From: Acidovorax sp. Leaf160
GTDB lineage: Bacteria > Pseudomonadota > Gammaproteobacteria > Burkholderiales > Burkholderiaceae_C
Assembly (NCBI RefSeq): GCF_001424265.1
Contig: NZ_LMOV01000004.1
Coordinates: forward strand, 1 to 64,000
Direction: 5' to 3'
Length of the DNA: 64,000 nucleotides
The translations under genes were made by a program, and so were the position numbers. Under the pieces are notes generated by a model. That model saw only the letters and a list, made by a program, of their open reading frames with translations. It searched no databases and was not told the origin of the DNA. Shown here piece after piece: positions 27,655 to 36,517 of this stretch (within the stretch, counting starts at the first letter, position 1; every line of letters begins with the position of its first letter).

Positions 27655-28332
27655 TCAGGAATTGATGATGCGGTGCGTGAAGCGAGCCAGATAGCGCATC
27701 AATTGCTCGGCGCCCTCCTCGGCGGCGGCGGCGTCGCTGGAGGCGATCGCTTCGGCCATCGCGAGGTGGGCCTGCGCGCCTTCGCTGATCTCGCCCTCGT
27801 GCTGGTAGGCATACCAGAAGCGTCGGCACTGCACCACCAGCGGCAGCACCGCACCGACCGCCGATGCGTTGCCGCAGGCAGCATGGTTGATGTGGTCGAG
27901 CTCCTGGTCGGCCTGCATGTAGGCATCGAGGTTGTCCTTCTCGGCCGCCTTCATCATCTTCTGCGCCGCCGCCACCAGTGCCTTGCGCTGCTCGGGTGTG
28001 GCCCGGCGGGCCGAGGCCGAGGCGATCAGCCGCTCCAGCACGCGGCGCGTCTCGACCACGTCGAGATGGTCGGACACGTCGATGCTGGAGACCACCAGGC
28101 CACGCCGCGGCTGCTGCGCGACCAGCCCGATCGACACCATGCGCATCAGCGCCTCGCGCACCGGAGTCCGGCCCAGGCCGGTCATCTCGGCAATGTCGGC
28201 CTCCACGACTGGTGTGCCCGGGGCGATCTCCAGCCGAGCGATGAGCGACTCGATCTTGTCGTAGGCGATGTCGGCGGCCCGGCGCTTGGGCGTCGGCTTG
28301 GCGGAGAGCTTCTTCTTGCCGGGGGAGGACAT
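27655..28332 (-). CDS. GntR-family (FCD) transcriptional regulator
   Basis: The 225-residue regulator has a basic N-terminus (KKKLSAKPTPKRRA), then a winged helix-turn-helix (AYDKIESLIARLEIAPGTPVVEADIAEMTGLGRTPVREALMRMVSIGLV), then an all-helical FCD ligand-binding domain with the metal/ligand His pattern (DHLDVVETRRVLERLIA, ADQELDHINHAACGN, HLAMAEAI). It is divergent from the DHDPS-like gene and convergent with the TRAP genes. The repeated 15-bp element upstream of its gene and of the TRAP operon suggests it governs the whole locus and itself. Confidence 0.9.
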   Translation of the reverse strand: MSSPGKKKLSAKPTPKRRAADIAYDKIESLIARLEIAPGTPVVEADIAEMTGLGRTPVREALMRMVSIGLVAQQPRRGLVVSSIDVSDHLDVVETRRVLERLIASASARRATPEQRKALVAAAQKMMKAAEKDNLDAYMQADQELDHINHAACGNASAVGAVLPLVVQCRRFWYAYQHEGEISEGAQAHLAMAEAIASSDAAAAEEGAEQLMRYLARFTHRIINS

Positions 28333-28477
28333 GGGGATGAACGTGGGGGTCGGTGGAATCGGGCAGGCAGGTGCTGCAGCAATATATCGCGAATCTATTC
28401 CGGCGCGTTCGCCACCGTTGCGCGCTCGGTGCTTGTGCAAAAAGCGCGCAGACCCTATGCTCGGTTCCGGCATATCG

Positions 28478-28492
28478 CTAATATATTTACAG
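28478..28492 (-). promoter_or_regulatory. candidate GntR operator between gntR and DHDPS-like gene
   Basis: This is the minus-strand exact copy of the 15-bp motif CTGTAAATATATTAG seen at 24464. It lies 68 bases before the DHDPS-like start. A further AT-rich element (AATATATC) is at 28381. Confidence 0.6.
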
Positions 28493-28559
28493 CCTATTAA
28501 AAGGCAGTCAATTTTCCCGGCCCGTGGGCCGATCCGATTGTTTCAACTGGCAGAACCTT

Positions 28560-29504
28560 ATGACCGACAACATCTTCACCGGCACCATCCCCGCGCTCAT
28601 GACCCCGTGCACGCCCGACCGCCAGCCCGACTACGACGCCCTGGTGGCGCAGGGCCGCGCGCTGATCGATGCCGGCATGAGCGCCGTCGTCTATTGCGGC
28701 TCCATGGGCGACTGGCCCCTCCTGAGCGAAGCGCAGCGGCAGGAAGGTGTAGCCCGCCTGGTGGCCGCCGGCGTCCCCACCATCGTCGGCACCGGTGCGG
28801 TCAATTCGCGCGAAGCGGTGTCGCATGCCGCGCATGCGGCCGAGGTCGGCGCGCACGGCTTGATGGTGATTCCCCGGGTACTGTCGCGTGGCAGTTCCGC
28901 CACCGCGCAGAAGGCGCACTTCTCGGCCATCCTCGCGGCTGCGCCGCAACTGCCGGCCGTGATCTACAACAGCCCCTACTACGGCTTCGCCACGCGCGCC
29001 GACCTGTTCTTCGAGTTGCGCGCCGCCCACCCGAACCTGATCGGCTTCAAGGAATTCGGCGGCGCCGCCGACCTGCGCTACGCGGCGGAAAACATCACCT
29101 CGCAGGACGAGAACGTGACGCTGATGGTGGGCGTGGACACGCAGGTGTTCCACGGCTTCGTCAATTGCGGCGCCACCGGCGCGATCACCGGCATCGGCAA
29201 CGCCCTGCCGCGCGAGGTGCTGCAGCTGGTGGACCTGTGCAAGAAGGCCGCGAAGGGCGACGTGGTGGCGCGCCGCCAGGCCCGCGAGCTGGAAGCCGCC
29301 CTGGCCGTGCTCTCCTCCTTCGACGAGGGCTCCGACCTGGTGCTCTACTACAAGTACCTGCTGGTGCTCAACGGCCAACAGGAATACACGCTGCACTTCA
29401 ACGAGACCGACGTGCTGACCGACGCGCAGCGCCATTACGCCCAGAACCAGTACCAGCTGTTCCGCGACTGGTATGCGGGCTGGTCGCAGGAACTGGCTGG
29501 CTGA
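28560..29504 (+). CDS. dihydrodipicolinate synthase / N-acetylneuraminate lyase family protein
   Basis: This is a 314-residue class I aldolase-fold enzyme. The Schiff-base Lys is expected at residue 164 (LIGFKEFGG) and the catalytic Tyr at 136 (AVIYNSPYYG). The pyruvate-binding GTTGE motif of true DapA is replaced by GSMGD (residues 47-51), so it is probably a catabolic pyruvate-dependent lyase or dehydratase/deaminase rather than lysine-pathway DapA. Proteins of this kind are found with TRAP transporters and GntR regulators in pathways such as 4-hydroxyproline or sugar-acid degradation; no partner enzymes are next to it here, so the substrate is open. Confidence 0.85.
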   Translation: MTDNIFTGTIPALMTPCTPDRQPDYDALVAQGRALIDAGMSAVVYCGSMGDWPLLSEAQRQEGVARLVAAGVPTIVGTGAVNSREAVSHAAHAAEVGAHGLMVIPRVLSRGSSATAQKAHFSAILAAAPQLPAVIYNSPYYGFATRADLFFELRAAHPNLIGFKEFGGAADLRYAAENITSQDENVTLMVGVDTQVFHGFVNCGATGAITGIGNALPREVLQLVDLCKKAAKGDVVARRQARELEAALAVLSSFDEGSDLVLYYKYLLVLNGQQEYTLHFNETDVLTDAQRHYAQNQYQLFRDWYAGWSQELAG

Positions 29505-29583
29505 CAAGCCTTCGGCGCATCGCCCGCAGGCGATGCCGGCGCCGCGCCGGATGCATGAAGCGTGCTCCTGGCGCTCCGCCAAC

Positions 29584-29618
29584 AAAAAACGCCCGGACCG
29601 ATCGCATCGGTCCGGGCG
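29584..29618 (-). terminator. rho-independent terminator after the chemoreceptor gene
   Basis: Read on the minus strand, a 13-bp perfect stem with a 3-base loop is followed by TTTTTT (29589-29584). The stem sequence (CGCCCGGACCGAT arm) is identical to that of the terminator at 24191. On the plus strand it could weakly end the DHDPS-like transcript. Confidence 0.88.
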
Positions 29619-29664
29619 TTGTGCTTTGCAGGTGGAGCAGCGGCCACCCGGGCCGCTGGCGCCT

Positions 29665-31314
29665 TCAGGCCGGCAGCAGCGCCGGCTCGCGGCCCGCGCC
29701 GGCCAGCACGCGGCTGGCGGGCTGGGGCACTGCGTGGGCGGTGCTGCCGCTGTCGCCCAGGTGGAACTGCTGCACGATCTGCGAGAGCCGGGCGGCCTGC
29801 TCGCGCAGCGATTCGGCTGCGGCGGCGGATTCTTCCACCAGGGCCGCGTTCTGTTGCGTCATGCGGTCGATCTCGCCCACCGAGCCGTTGACCTGGCCGA
29901 TGCCGCCCGCCTGCTCGGTGGCGGCCGCGTTGATCTCGCCGATGATGTCGGAGACGCGCTGCACGCTGTCCACGATCTCGGTCATGGCCCGGCCGGCGTC
30001 TTCCACGTGGCGCACGCCGCCGTTCACCGCCGTCACGCTGGAGCCGATCAGGCTCTTGATCTCCTTGGCCGCCTCGGCGCTGCGCTGCGCCAGGCTGCGC
30101 ACCTCGCCCGCCACCACCGCGAAGCCCCGGCCCTGCTCGCCGGCCCGCGCCGCTTCCACGGCGGCGTTCAGCGCCAGGATGTTGGTCTGGAAAGCAATGC
30201 CGTCGATCACGCCGATGATGTCGCCGATCTTGCGGCTGGAGGTCGAGATCTCGTGCATGCTGGAAATGGCCTGCTGCACCACCGAGCCGCTGCGCGTGGC
30301 GATGCCGGAGGCCGAACTGACCAGCTGGTTGGCCACCTGCGACGACGACGCCGTCTGCTGCACCGTGGCGGTGAGCTGCGAGAGCGAGCCCACGGCTTCC
30401 TGCGCGTTGCTGGCCGTCTGCTCGGTGCGGGAGGACAGATCCTGGTTGCCGGTGGCGATCTCGGCGCTGGCGGTGGCGATGTTGCCGCTCGCGTCGCGCA
30501 CCTGCCCGACCAGCGCGGCCAGGCGGTTCTGCATGTCCACCAGCGAGCGCTGCAGGTCGGCCACTTCGTCCTGGCCTTCCACCTGCAGGCGCTGCGACAG
30601 GTCGCCGCTGGCGATCGACTGGGCCAGGCTGCGCGCGGTGACCATGGGGCGCACGATGGACACCATGTTCAGCAGCGTGAGCGGGACCACCACCAGCACG
30701 GTGATCAGCACCGCCAGCAGGAACAGCCACTTGGTCTGGGCGGAAATGCCGTTCTGCTGGTCGATCACTCCCTGCACGTCGGCCCGCAGGCTGGCATCCA
30801 GCGCGGCGAGCTGCTTGTCCGCCTCGGCGAATTCGGCGATGGCCTTGCCGCTCATGCGATAGGCGATGGTGGCGGTGTCGTAGCCGCCCGCTTCCAGCTG
30901 GCGCGCCACATGGGCGAACTGGTCGCGGTAGCTGTCCAGCCGCTTGGCGATGCCGGCGGCCACGTCGTCCCGGGCCCCTGCCGAGGTCTGCTGCAGCCCG
31001 GCCGTGATCTTCTTGGCCCGCTCCAGCGCGCCCATCCATTGCGCGTGGGCCGCCTTCACGCCCTCGGGCTTTTCGTACTGGATGATCATGTCCTTCTCGT
31101 TCTGGCGAATGGCACCCATCTCGCCCCGCAGCTGCGCCAGATGGCCGATGGCCGTGTACTCGTTGGCGATGAACTCCTCGCTCATGTCGTGGATGCGGAA
31201 CATGCCGAGCATGCCCGCGCCCCCCAGCAGCCCCAGCAACACCAGTACGACCGCTATGGCACCGATCATGCGGAAACGGATGGTGAAACGCCTCATGAGG
31301 CTGAAGAAATTCAT
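29665..31314 (-). CDS. methyl-accepting chemotaxis protein
   Basis: The 549-residue receptor has TM1 at about residues 14-36 ([24 protein letters not shown]) and a four-helix-bundle periplasmic domain of the Tar/4HB type ([39 protein letters not shown]). TM2 follows ([23 protein letters not shown]), then HAMP, then a long signalling coiled coil with the hairpin tip [50 protein letters not shown]. The ligand is unknown. The C-terminus lacks the NWETF pentapeptide that tethers CheR. It is a single gene with its own terminator. Confidence 0.95.
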   Translation of the reverse strand: MNFFSLMRRFTIRFRMIGAIAVVLVLLGLLGGAGMLGMFRIHDMSEEFIANEYTAIGHLAQLRGEMGAIRQNEKDMIIQYEKPEGVKAAHAQWMGALERAKKITAGLQQTSAGARDDVAAGIAKRLDSYRDQFAHVARQLEAGGYDTATIAYRMSGKAIAEFAEADKQLAALDASLRADVQGVIDQQNGISAQTKWLFLLAVLITVLVVVPLTLLNMVSIVRPMVTARSLAQSIASGDLSQRLQVEGQDEVADLQRSLVDMQNRLAALVGQVRDASGNIATASAEIATGNQDLSSRTEQTASNAQEAVGSLSQLTATVQQTASSSQVANQLVSSASGIATRSGSVVQQAISSMHEISTSSRKIGDIIGVIDGIAFQTNILALNAAVEAARAGEQGRGFAVVAGEVRSLAQRSAEAAKEIKSLIGSSVTAVNGGVRHVEDAGRAMTEIVDSVQRVSDIIGEINAAATEQAGGIGQVNGSVGEIDRMTQQNAALVEESAAAAESLREQAARLSQIVQQFHLGDSGSTAHAVPQPASRVLAGAGREPALLPA

Positions 31315-31445
31315 GACTGTCGTCCTGTAGGGTGATGGGTGGGCCGGCGATGCGGGCGTGCCGATGCCGTGTCAAGCACCAAGAAGTGCTATTGACATTT
31401 AGTTGCAGTTTGCCAGACAAGACGCCCGTCGGGGCAATGTAACTA

Positions 31446-33914
31446 TCAAACGCGCCAGCGCTTCAATAGCAATGCGTTCGCCATCACACTCAGCGAACTC
31501 AGCGCCATGGCCGCCCCCGCCATCACCGGGCTCAGATAGCCCAGGGCCGCCAGGGGAATGCCGGCCACGTTGTAGATGAAGGCCCAGAACAGGTTCTGGC
31601 GGATCTTCGCCACCGTGCGCGCCGAGATGTCCAGAGCCGCCGCCACCAGCCGCGGGTCGCCGCGCATCAGGGTGATGCCGGCCGCGTGCATCGCCACGTC
31701 GGTGCCGTTGCCCATGGCCAGGCCCACGTCGGCCGCCGCCAGCGCCGGTGCGTCATTGACGCCATCGCCCACCATGGCGACGATGCGGCGGGGGGAGGCC
31801 GAGGCGCTGGCACCCTGCCCCATCGCTGGTTCGGCTGGTTCGGCCGTGTCGGCGGTGTTGGCCGGGGCGCCCAGGGTGCCCAGGGCGCGCGAAACCGTGC
31901 CGCCAGCCGGGCCCGCAGCGCCGCGCTGCAACCCGGCCACGGCGGCGGCCTTCCCTTCGGGCAGCACCTCGGCCAGCACTTCTCCCGCCTCCGGGTCCAG
32001 CCCCAGGCGGCGGGCCATCGCTTCGGCCGCGCCCCGGTTGTCGCCCGAAATCATCACCGTGCGCAGCCCGCGTGCGCGCAGCGCAGCCAGCGCCTCGCGG
32101 GCGCCCGGCTTGGGTTCGTCGCCGAAGGCCAGCAGCGCGCGCACCATCCAGGCGCTGCGGCCCGCCGCGTCCTGCCGGGCCACGGCCGATACCGTGGCGC
32201 CCTCCCCCTGCAGCGCGGCGGCGCGGTCCGCCAGCGGGCCGAGCGGCGCGCCCAGCTCCTGCATCCAGCGCAGGCTGCCGACCACCCACCGCTCGCCGTG
32301 CACCGTGCCTTCGGTGCCCCGGCCGGGCACGGCGGCCACTGCCGTCACCGCGTCGCCCGGGGGCGGGGTCACGCCGCGGCTGCGGGCGGCTTCGAGGGCG
32401 GCACGGGCCAGCGGGTGCTCGCTGCCGGCCTGCACGCCCGCCACGGCAGCCAGCACGGCGGCTTCGCCTGCTGCGGCCGTGGGGGCCGGGGCCCCTTCCG
32501 GCGCGAGAACCATCGCCGTCAGCCGTGGCCGGCCCGCAGTCAGCGTGCCGGTCTTGTCGAAGGCCACCGTATCGACCCGGTGGGCACGCTCCAGCGCCTC
32601 GGCGTCCTTGATCAGGATGCCTTCGCGCGCGGCTGCGCCCGTGCCGGCCATGATGGCGGCCGGCGTGGCCAGCCCCAGCGCGCAGGGGCAGGCGATCACC
32701 AGCACCGCCACGGCATGCACCAGCGCGGCCTCGGCGCCCGCGCCGGCCGCCAGCCAGCCCAGCAGCGTCAGCAGGGCGATCACCAGCACCACCGGCACGA
32801 AGACGGCCGCCACCTTGTCCACCAGCCGCTGGATGGGCGCCTTGGCGGCCTGGGCGTCTTCCACCAGCCGGATGATGCGGGCCAGCACCGTCTCTGCCCC
32901 GACGGCCGTCACCTGCAGCAGCACGCGTCCGTCGCCGTTGACCGAGCCGCCGGTGAGCGCATCGCCCGCCGCACGCGCCACCGGCAGGGGCTCGCCGGTC
33001 AGCATCGACTCGTCCACCTGCGTGGCGCCTTCCTGCACCACGCCGTCCACCGGCACGCGCTCGCCCGGCCGTACCACGATGCGGTCGCCCGCCATCACCT
33101 CGGCCACGGGCACGTCCACCTCGCCGTCCCGCCCCAGCAGGTGCGCCACGTCGGGCCGCAGGGCGTGCAGCGCGCGGATGGCGGCGGTCGTCTGCCGCTT
33201 GGCGCGGGCCTCCAGCCATTTGCCCAGCAGCACCAGCGTGATGACCACGGCCGACGCCTCGAAGTAGAGGTGCGGCGCATGCCCGGGCGCGGCGGTGAGC
33301 CACAGCGACAGGCCGAAGCCGGCGCTGGTGCCCAGCGCCACCAGCAGGTCCATGTTGCCCGACAGCGCCCGCGCCGCATGCCAGCCCGCCCGGTAGAAGC
33401 GCGCGCCCAGCACGAACTGCACCGGTGCCGCCAGCGCGAACTGCAGCCAGGGCGGCAGCAGGGCATGCGCGCTGCCGGTCATTCCCGTCAGGCTGGCGGG
33501 CAGCAGGTCCAGCACCATCGGCAGCACCAGCGGCGCCGACAGCAGCAGGCCCGCCGCCACCGGGCCGAAGCCTGCCCAGGGCGATGCATCGCCCTCGGCC
33601 GCATCGGCCGCCTGGTCCTGCAGCGACCGCGGCTCGTAGCCCGCGTTGCGCACCGCGCGGCGCAGCACGGCGCCCATGTCCGCGCCAGCGCCGGCGCCCG
33701 CGTCGCCGGAGGGCGCGACGTAGGCGATGTGGGCGCGCTCGGTCGCCAGGTTCACGGTGGCGTCCTGCACGCCGGGCACCTTGCGCAAGGCCCGCTCGAC
33801 GCGGCCCACGCAGCTGGCGCAGGTCATGCCGGCAATGCCCAGGTCCAGCGTGGCGGGTGTCGTCGCGGAGAGGGGCTGGACGGGCGCGGGGATGGGGGAG
33901 GAGGCAGCAGTCAT
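31446..33914 (-). CDS. copA: copper-exporting P1B-type ATPase CopA
   Basis: This is an 822-residue heavy-metal ATPase. One N-terminal HMA domain carries TCASC (residues 31-35). The transmembrane metal site is the CPC motif in [21 protein letters not shown], near residue 408. The phosphorylated Asp is in [12 protein letters not shown] near residue 451, and the hinge is [22 protein letters not shown] near residue 715. It pumps Cu(I) out of the cytoplasm. The ATG at 33914 is the only plausible start, and the MerR-type promoter upstream places transcription start at about this base, so the mRNA may be leaderless. It is divergent from copZ-cueR. Confidence 0.95.
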   Translation of the reverse strand: MTAASSPIPAPVQPLSATTPATLDLGIAGMTCASCVGRVERALRKVPGVQDATVNLATERAHIAYVAPSGDAGAGAGADMGAVLRRAVRNAGYEPRSLQDQAADAAEGDASPWAGFGPVAAGLLLSAPLVLPMVLDLLPASLTGMTGSAHALLPPWLQFALAAPVQFVLGARFYRAGWHAARALSGNMDLLVALGTSAGFGLSLWLTAAPGHAPHLYFEASAVVITLVLLGKWLEARAKRQTTAAIRALHALRPDVAHLLGRDGEVDVPVAEVMAGDRIVVRPGERVPVDGVVQEGATQVDESMLTGEPLPVARAAGDALTGGSVNGDGRVLLQVTAVGAETVLARIIRLVEDAQAAKAPIQRLVDKVAAVFVPVVLVIALLTLLGWLAAGAGAEAALVHAVAVLVIACPCALGLATPAAIMAGTGAAAREGILIKDAEALERAHRVDTVAFDKTGTLTAGRPRLTAMVLAPEGAPAPTAAAGEAAVLAAVAGVQAGSEHPLARAALEAARSRGVTPPPGDAVTAVAAVPGRGTEGTVHGERWVVGSLRWMQELGAPLGPLADRAAALQGEGATVSAVARQDAAGRSAWMVRALLAFGDEPKPGAREALAALRARGLRTVMISGDNRGAAEAMARRLGLDPEAGEVLAEVLPEGKAAAVAGLQRGAAGPAGGTVSRALGTLGAPANTADTAEPAEPAMGQGASASASPRRIVAMVGDGVNDAPALAAADVGLAMGNGTDVAMHAAGITLMRGDPRLVAAALDISARTVAKIRQNLFWAFIYNVAGIPLAALGYLSPVMAGAAMALSSLSVMANALLLKRWRV

Positions 33915-33920
33915 GGCGGC

Positions 33921-33951
33921 ATCTTGAACCTTGACGCCATGGCAAGGTCAA
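33921..33951 (-). promoter_or_regulatory. CueR-type promoter of copA
   Basis: On the minus strand, -35 TTGACC (33951-33946) and -10 CAAGAT (33926-33921) are separated by 19 bases, the over-long spacer typical of MerR-family promoters. The spacer holds the dyad ACCTTG...CAAGGT. The -10 box ends only 7 bases before the copA ATG. Confidence 0.85.
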
Positions 33952-33987
33952 GGGCCACCCGAGGCCCTGTCCGGCAAGCCGCGCGGC

Positions 33988-34018
33988 TTGACTTTGACAT
34001 GATGGCAAGGTTGACACT
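33988..34018 (+). promoter_or_regulatory. CueR-type promoter of copZ-cueR
   Basis: -35 TTGACT (33988-33993), a 19-base spacer, and -10 GACACT (34013-34018), with the dyad half CAAGGT in the spacer, mirror the copA promoter. The leader to the copZ ATG is about 25 bases and contains CAGGAG as a ribosome-binding site. Confidence 0.82.
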
Positions 34019-34048
34019 CGCCCATCCGCCACTTTTCAGGAGACCTCC

Positions 34049-34246
34049 ATGCAACACACCTTCCAAGTCCAGGGCATGACCTGCGGCCACTGCGAGCGCG
34101 CCGTGGTCCATGCGGTGCGCCAGGTCGACACCGATGCCAGCGTGCAGGTCGATCTGCCCACCGGCCGCGTCGCGGTGGAGAGCGACCACCCGCGCAAGGC
34201 GCTGGCCGCCGCCATCACCGAAGAGGGCTACACCGTCGCGGCATGA
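34049..34246 (+). CDS. copZ: copper chaperone CopZ (HMA domain protein)
   Basis: This 65-residue single HMA domain, MQHTFQVQGMTCGHCERAVVHAV, has the Cu(I)-binding CGHC and the usual beta-alpha-beta-beta-alpha-beta length, ending EEGYTVAA. It hands Cu(I) to CopA or to CueR in the cytoplasm. It starts after CAGGAGACCTCC and overlaps cueR by 4 bases (ATGA). Confidence 0.93.
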   Translation: MQHTFQVQGMTCGHCERAVVHAVRQVDTDASVQVDLPTGRVAVESDHPRKALAAAITEEGYTVAA

Positions 34247-34737
34247 GCGCCGCTCCGCCCGCCGAGCGCAGCAGGCGCAGCGGCCGCCGCGCCGAGGCCA
34301 CCGCGACGTCGACCCCCACCTCCGCCTTCGGCTGGCCGGTGCCCATCAGCACCGCCGCCGAGCGCGCCGGCGTGTCGCCGCGCATGCTGCGCCACTATGA
34401 GTCGCTGGGCCTGTTGGCCGGCGTGGCCCGCACCGACAGCGGCTACCGGCAGTACACCGAGTCCGACGTCCACACCCTGCGCTTCATCCGCCGCGCGCGC
34501 GACCTGGGCTTTTCCATCCAGGAGATCGCCACCCTGCTCGGCCTCTGGCAGGACCAGCACCGCGCCAGCGCCCAGGTCAAGCAGATCGCGCAGGCCCACA
34601 TCGACGACCTGGGCCAGCGCATCGCCGCCATGCAGGCCATGCAGCGCTCGCTGCAGGCGCTGGTGGGCTGCTGCCAGGGGGATGGGCGGCCGGAGTGCCC
34701 GATCCTCGATGACCTGGCCGGGCCGCCACGGGCTTGA
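34243..34737 (+). CDS. cueR: CueR-like MerR-family copper-responsive regulator
   Basis: The 164-residue protein has an extra Ser/Thr/Arg-rich N-terminal tail of about 30 residues, then the MerR winged helix (PISTAAERAGVSPRMLRHYESLGLLAGVARTDSGYRQYTESDVHTLRFIRRARDLGFSIQEIATLLGLW). A dimerisation helix follows, then the metal loop CCQGDGRPECPIL. The two loop Cys (C-x7-C) are the Cu(I) ligands of CueR. It should activate the two 19-bp-spacer promoters between copA and copZ. The long N-terminal tail is unusual; an internal start closer to the HTH is not supported by a clear ribosome-binding site. Confidence 0.92.
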   Translation: MSAAPPAERSRRSGRRAEATATSTPTSAFGWPVPISTAAERAGVSPRMLRHYESLGLLAGVARTDSGYRQYTESDVHTLRFIRRARDLGFSIQEIATLLGLWQDQHRASAQVKQIAQAHIDDLGQRIAAMQAMQRSLQALVGCCQGDGRPECPILDDLAGPPRA

Positions 34738-34794
34738 CGCTATTGTTTTGATAGCTGCCTGCGCTGGTGCAGTCAGCGCAGAGGCCTGAAAAGA
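34738..34794. repeat. interspersed intergenic repeat, copy 2 (after cueR)
   Basis: The element runs CGCTATTGTTTTGATAGC, then TGCCTGCGCTGGTGCAGTC, then AGCGCAGAGGCCTGAAAAGA, and fills the gap between cueR and the convergent tetR gene. It is the most complete copy in the window and contains a GCGCTG...CAGCGC inverted repeat. Confidence 0.7.
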
Positions 34795-34843
34795 GCGTGA
34801 ACCCGGGGGCAGGTTCGTCCAGCGCCCCGGTGCCGGTGGCGCC

Positions 34844-35509
34844 CTAAGGGGTCGGGTGCCGCAGAACGCCGGCCAGCAGCGTCGCGATGCATTTTTCCGC
34901 CACCTCGTCGGCGCTGTATTCGCCGCCAGGCTGGTACCAGCGGCCGATCCAGCTCAGCGCCCCGGCAATGACGAAGGCCGTCATCTTCGGGTCGCACTCC
35001 GCCACCGACCCTTCCTGCACGCCCGCCGCCACCAGGCGCCGGAACTCCTGGTCGATGGACGACTTCAGCCGGCGCAGCTCCTTGCGGCTTTCGGCCGGCA
35101 CCTGCTCGTCGCCCACGCGGATGAGGCACATGCCGAAGTCCATGGTGACGATGCGCGCATAGACGCGCATGCACGCCTGCAACTGGTCGATGGCCTTGCC
35201 ACCCGCCTGCCGCGAGGCCTCGATGCCCTCCAGCGTCATGGTGAGCCCGCGCCGCACGCACTGCAGCAGGATCTCGTCCTTGTTCTTGACGTAGTAATAG
35301 AGCGTGGGCTTGCTGACGTGCAGCCGCGCCGCGATGTCGTCGAGCGACGTGGCATGAAAACCGCGCTCGTTGAAGAGCTGCGCAGCGGTGGACAGCACGG
35401 CATCGCGCTTGGCTTCGCGCTGCTCGGCACGCGCCGGGGCATCGGCCCAGGGCGAGGCCACCGGGGTGGCGGAGGCCACTCGTTTCTTCTTTCTGGCAGA
35501 TGGCGTCAT
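34844..35509 (-). CDS. TetR-family transcriptional regulator
   Basis: The 221-residue regulator has a helix-turn-helix AVLSTAAQLFNERGFHATSLDDIAARLHVSKPTLYYYVKNKDEIL and then a helical ligand-binding domain (GIEASRQAGGKAIDQLQACMRVYARIVTMDFGMCLI; FVIAGALSWIGRWYQPGGEYSADEVAEKCIATLLAG). It is divergent from the LIV-type transporter and acyl-CoA genes, which are its likely targets; TetR regulators of this sort often respond to acyl-CoA. Palindromic sequence lies between the genes. Confidence 0.88.
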   Translation of the reverse strand: MTPSARKKKRVASATPVASPWADAPARAEQREAKRDAVLSTAAQLFNERGFHATSLDDIAARLHVSKPTLYYYVKNKDEILLQCVRRGLTMTLEGIEASRQAGGKAIDQLQACMRVYARIVTMDFGMCLIRVGDEQVPAESRKELRRLKSSIDQEFRRLVAAGVQEGSVAECDPKMTAFVIAGALSWIGRWYQPGGEYSADEVAEKCIATLLAGVLRHPTP

Positions 35510-35581
35510 GCGTCAGTGTCAGCGGGAAAGTACCAATGTCGCATGGTGGGGTGCACTCCAGAATCTACTCACAAGTAAGAA

Positions 35582-35599
35582 GTCTACGTACCAGTAGAC
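35582..35599. promoter_or_regulatory. palindrome, candidate TetR operator
   Basis: GTCTACGTACCAGTAGAC has perfect 6-base arms (GTCTAC/GTAGAC) and lies 37 bases before livG in the tetR-livG intergenic region. Binding is inferred from position. Confidence 0.5.
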
Positions 35600-35635
35600 C
35601 CCCGTCCGGTTCGCAAAAACCCGTAGAGGAAGCCG

Positions 35636-36517
35636 ATGGAGACGAGACAACAGGCTGGAGGCGCCCAAGGCGACGCATCGCCCGACCCCTTGCTGCAGGT
35701 GGACGGTGTGACGCTGGCCTTCGGTGGCGTGAAGGCGCTCACGGGCGTCAGCTTCGGCGTGCAGCCGGGCTCGATCACTGCCGTGATCGGCCCGAACGGC
35801 GCGGGCAAGACATCGCTGTTCAACACCATCTCGGGCTTCTACCGTCCCACGGCCGGGCAGATCCGCTTCCAGGGCGAAGACATCACCGGCGTGCCCGCGC
35901 CGCAGCGCGCCAGGCGCGGCCTGGGCCGCAGCTTCCAAAACATCGCGCTCTTTCGCGGCATGACGGTGCTGGACAACATCAAGCTCGGCCGCCACGCCCA
36001 CCTCAAGAGCAACGTGCTCGACGCGCTCTTCTACCTCGGCCGCGCCCGCCGCGAGGAGGCCGCGCTGCGTGCCGACATCGAGGAGCGGATCATCGACTTC
36101 CTCGAGATCGACCACATCCGCCACGCGCCGGTGGCGGCCCTGCCCTACGGTCTGCAGAAGCGGGTGGAAATGGCCCGCGCGCTGGCCATGCAGCCGAAGA
36201 TCCTCATGCTGGACGAACCCGTCGCCGGCATGAACCGGGAGGAAACCGAGGACATGGCGCGGTTCATCCTCGACGTGCGCGAGGAGTGGGGCGTCACGGT
36301 GCTCATGGTGGAGCACGACATGGGCATGGTGATGGACCTGTCGGACCACGTGGTGGTGCTCAACTTCGGCCAGGTCATCGCCCAGGGCACGCCGGCTGCC
36401 GTGCAGGCCGACCCCGAGGTGATCCGCGCCTACCTGGGCTCGGGCGACGTGGGCGACCTGCGCGCCCGGCTGCACGGCGGCCATGCCGCCGCGCCCGTGC
36501 TGCAGGGGGCGGTGTGA
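35636..36517 (+). CDS. livG: LIV-type ABC transporter ATP-binding protein LivG
   Basis: The 293-residue ATPase of branched-chain-amino-acid-type importers has Walker A GPNGAGKTS, RSFQNIALFRGMTVLDNI at the Q-loop, signature LPYGLQKRVEMARAL, Walker B ILMLDEPVAGMN and VEHDMGMVMDLSDHVVVLNFG. It heads an operon livG-livH-livM-binding protein-livF followed by acyl-CoA genes. The ribosome-binding site is GAGGAAG. Given its neighbours it probably serves a carboxylate or aromatic acid rather than leucine. Confidence 0.92.
   Translation: METRQQAGGAQGDASPDPLLQVDGVTLAFGGVKALTGVSFGVQPGSITAVIGPNGAGKTSLFNTISGFYRPTAGQIRFQGEDITGVPAPQRARRGLGRSFQNIALFRGMTVLDNIKLGRHAHLKSNVLDALFYLGRARREEAALRADIEERIIDFLEIDHIRHAPVAALPYGLQKRVEMARALAMQPKILMLDEPVAGMNREETEDMARFILDVREEWGVTVLMVEHDMGMVMDLSDHVVVLNFGQVIAQGTPAAVQADPEVIRAYLGSGDVGDLRARLHGGHAAAPVLQGAV

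Noticed and set aside
31440-31471. Sixth copy of the interspersed repeat at the copA stop
   Set aside because: Shares ACTATCAAA and AGCGCTT but lacks the other modules, so it is kept only as a possible degenerate copy.
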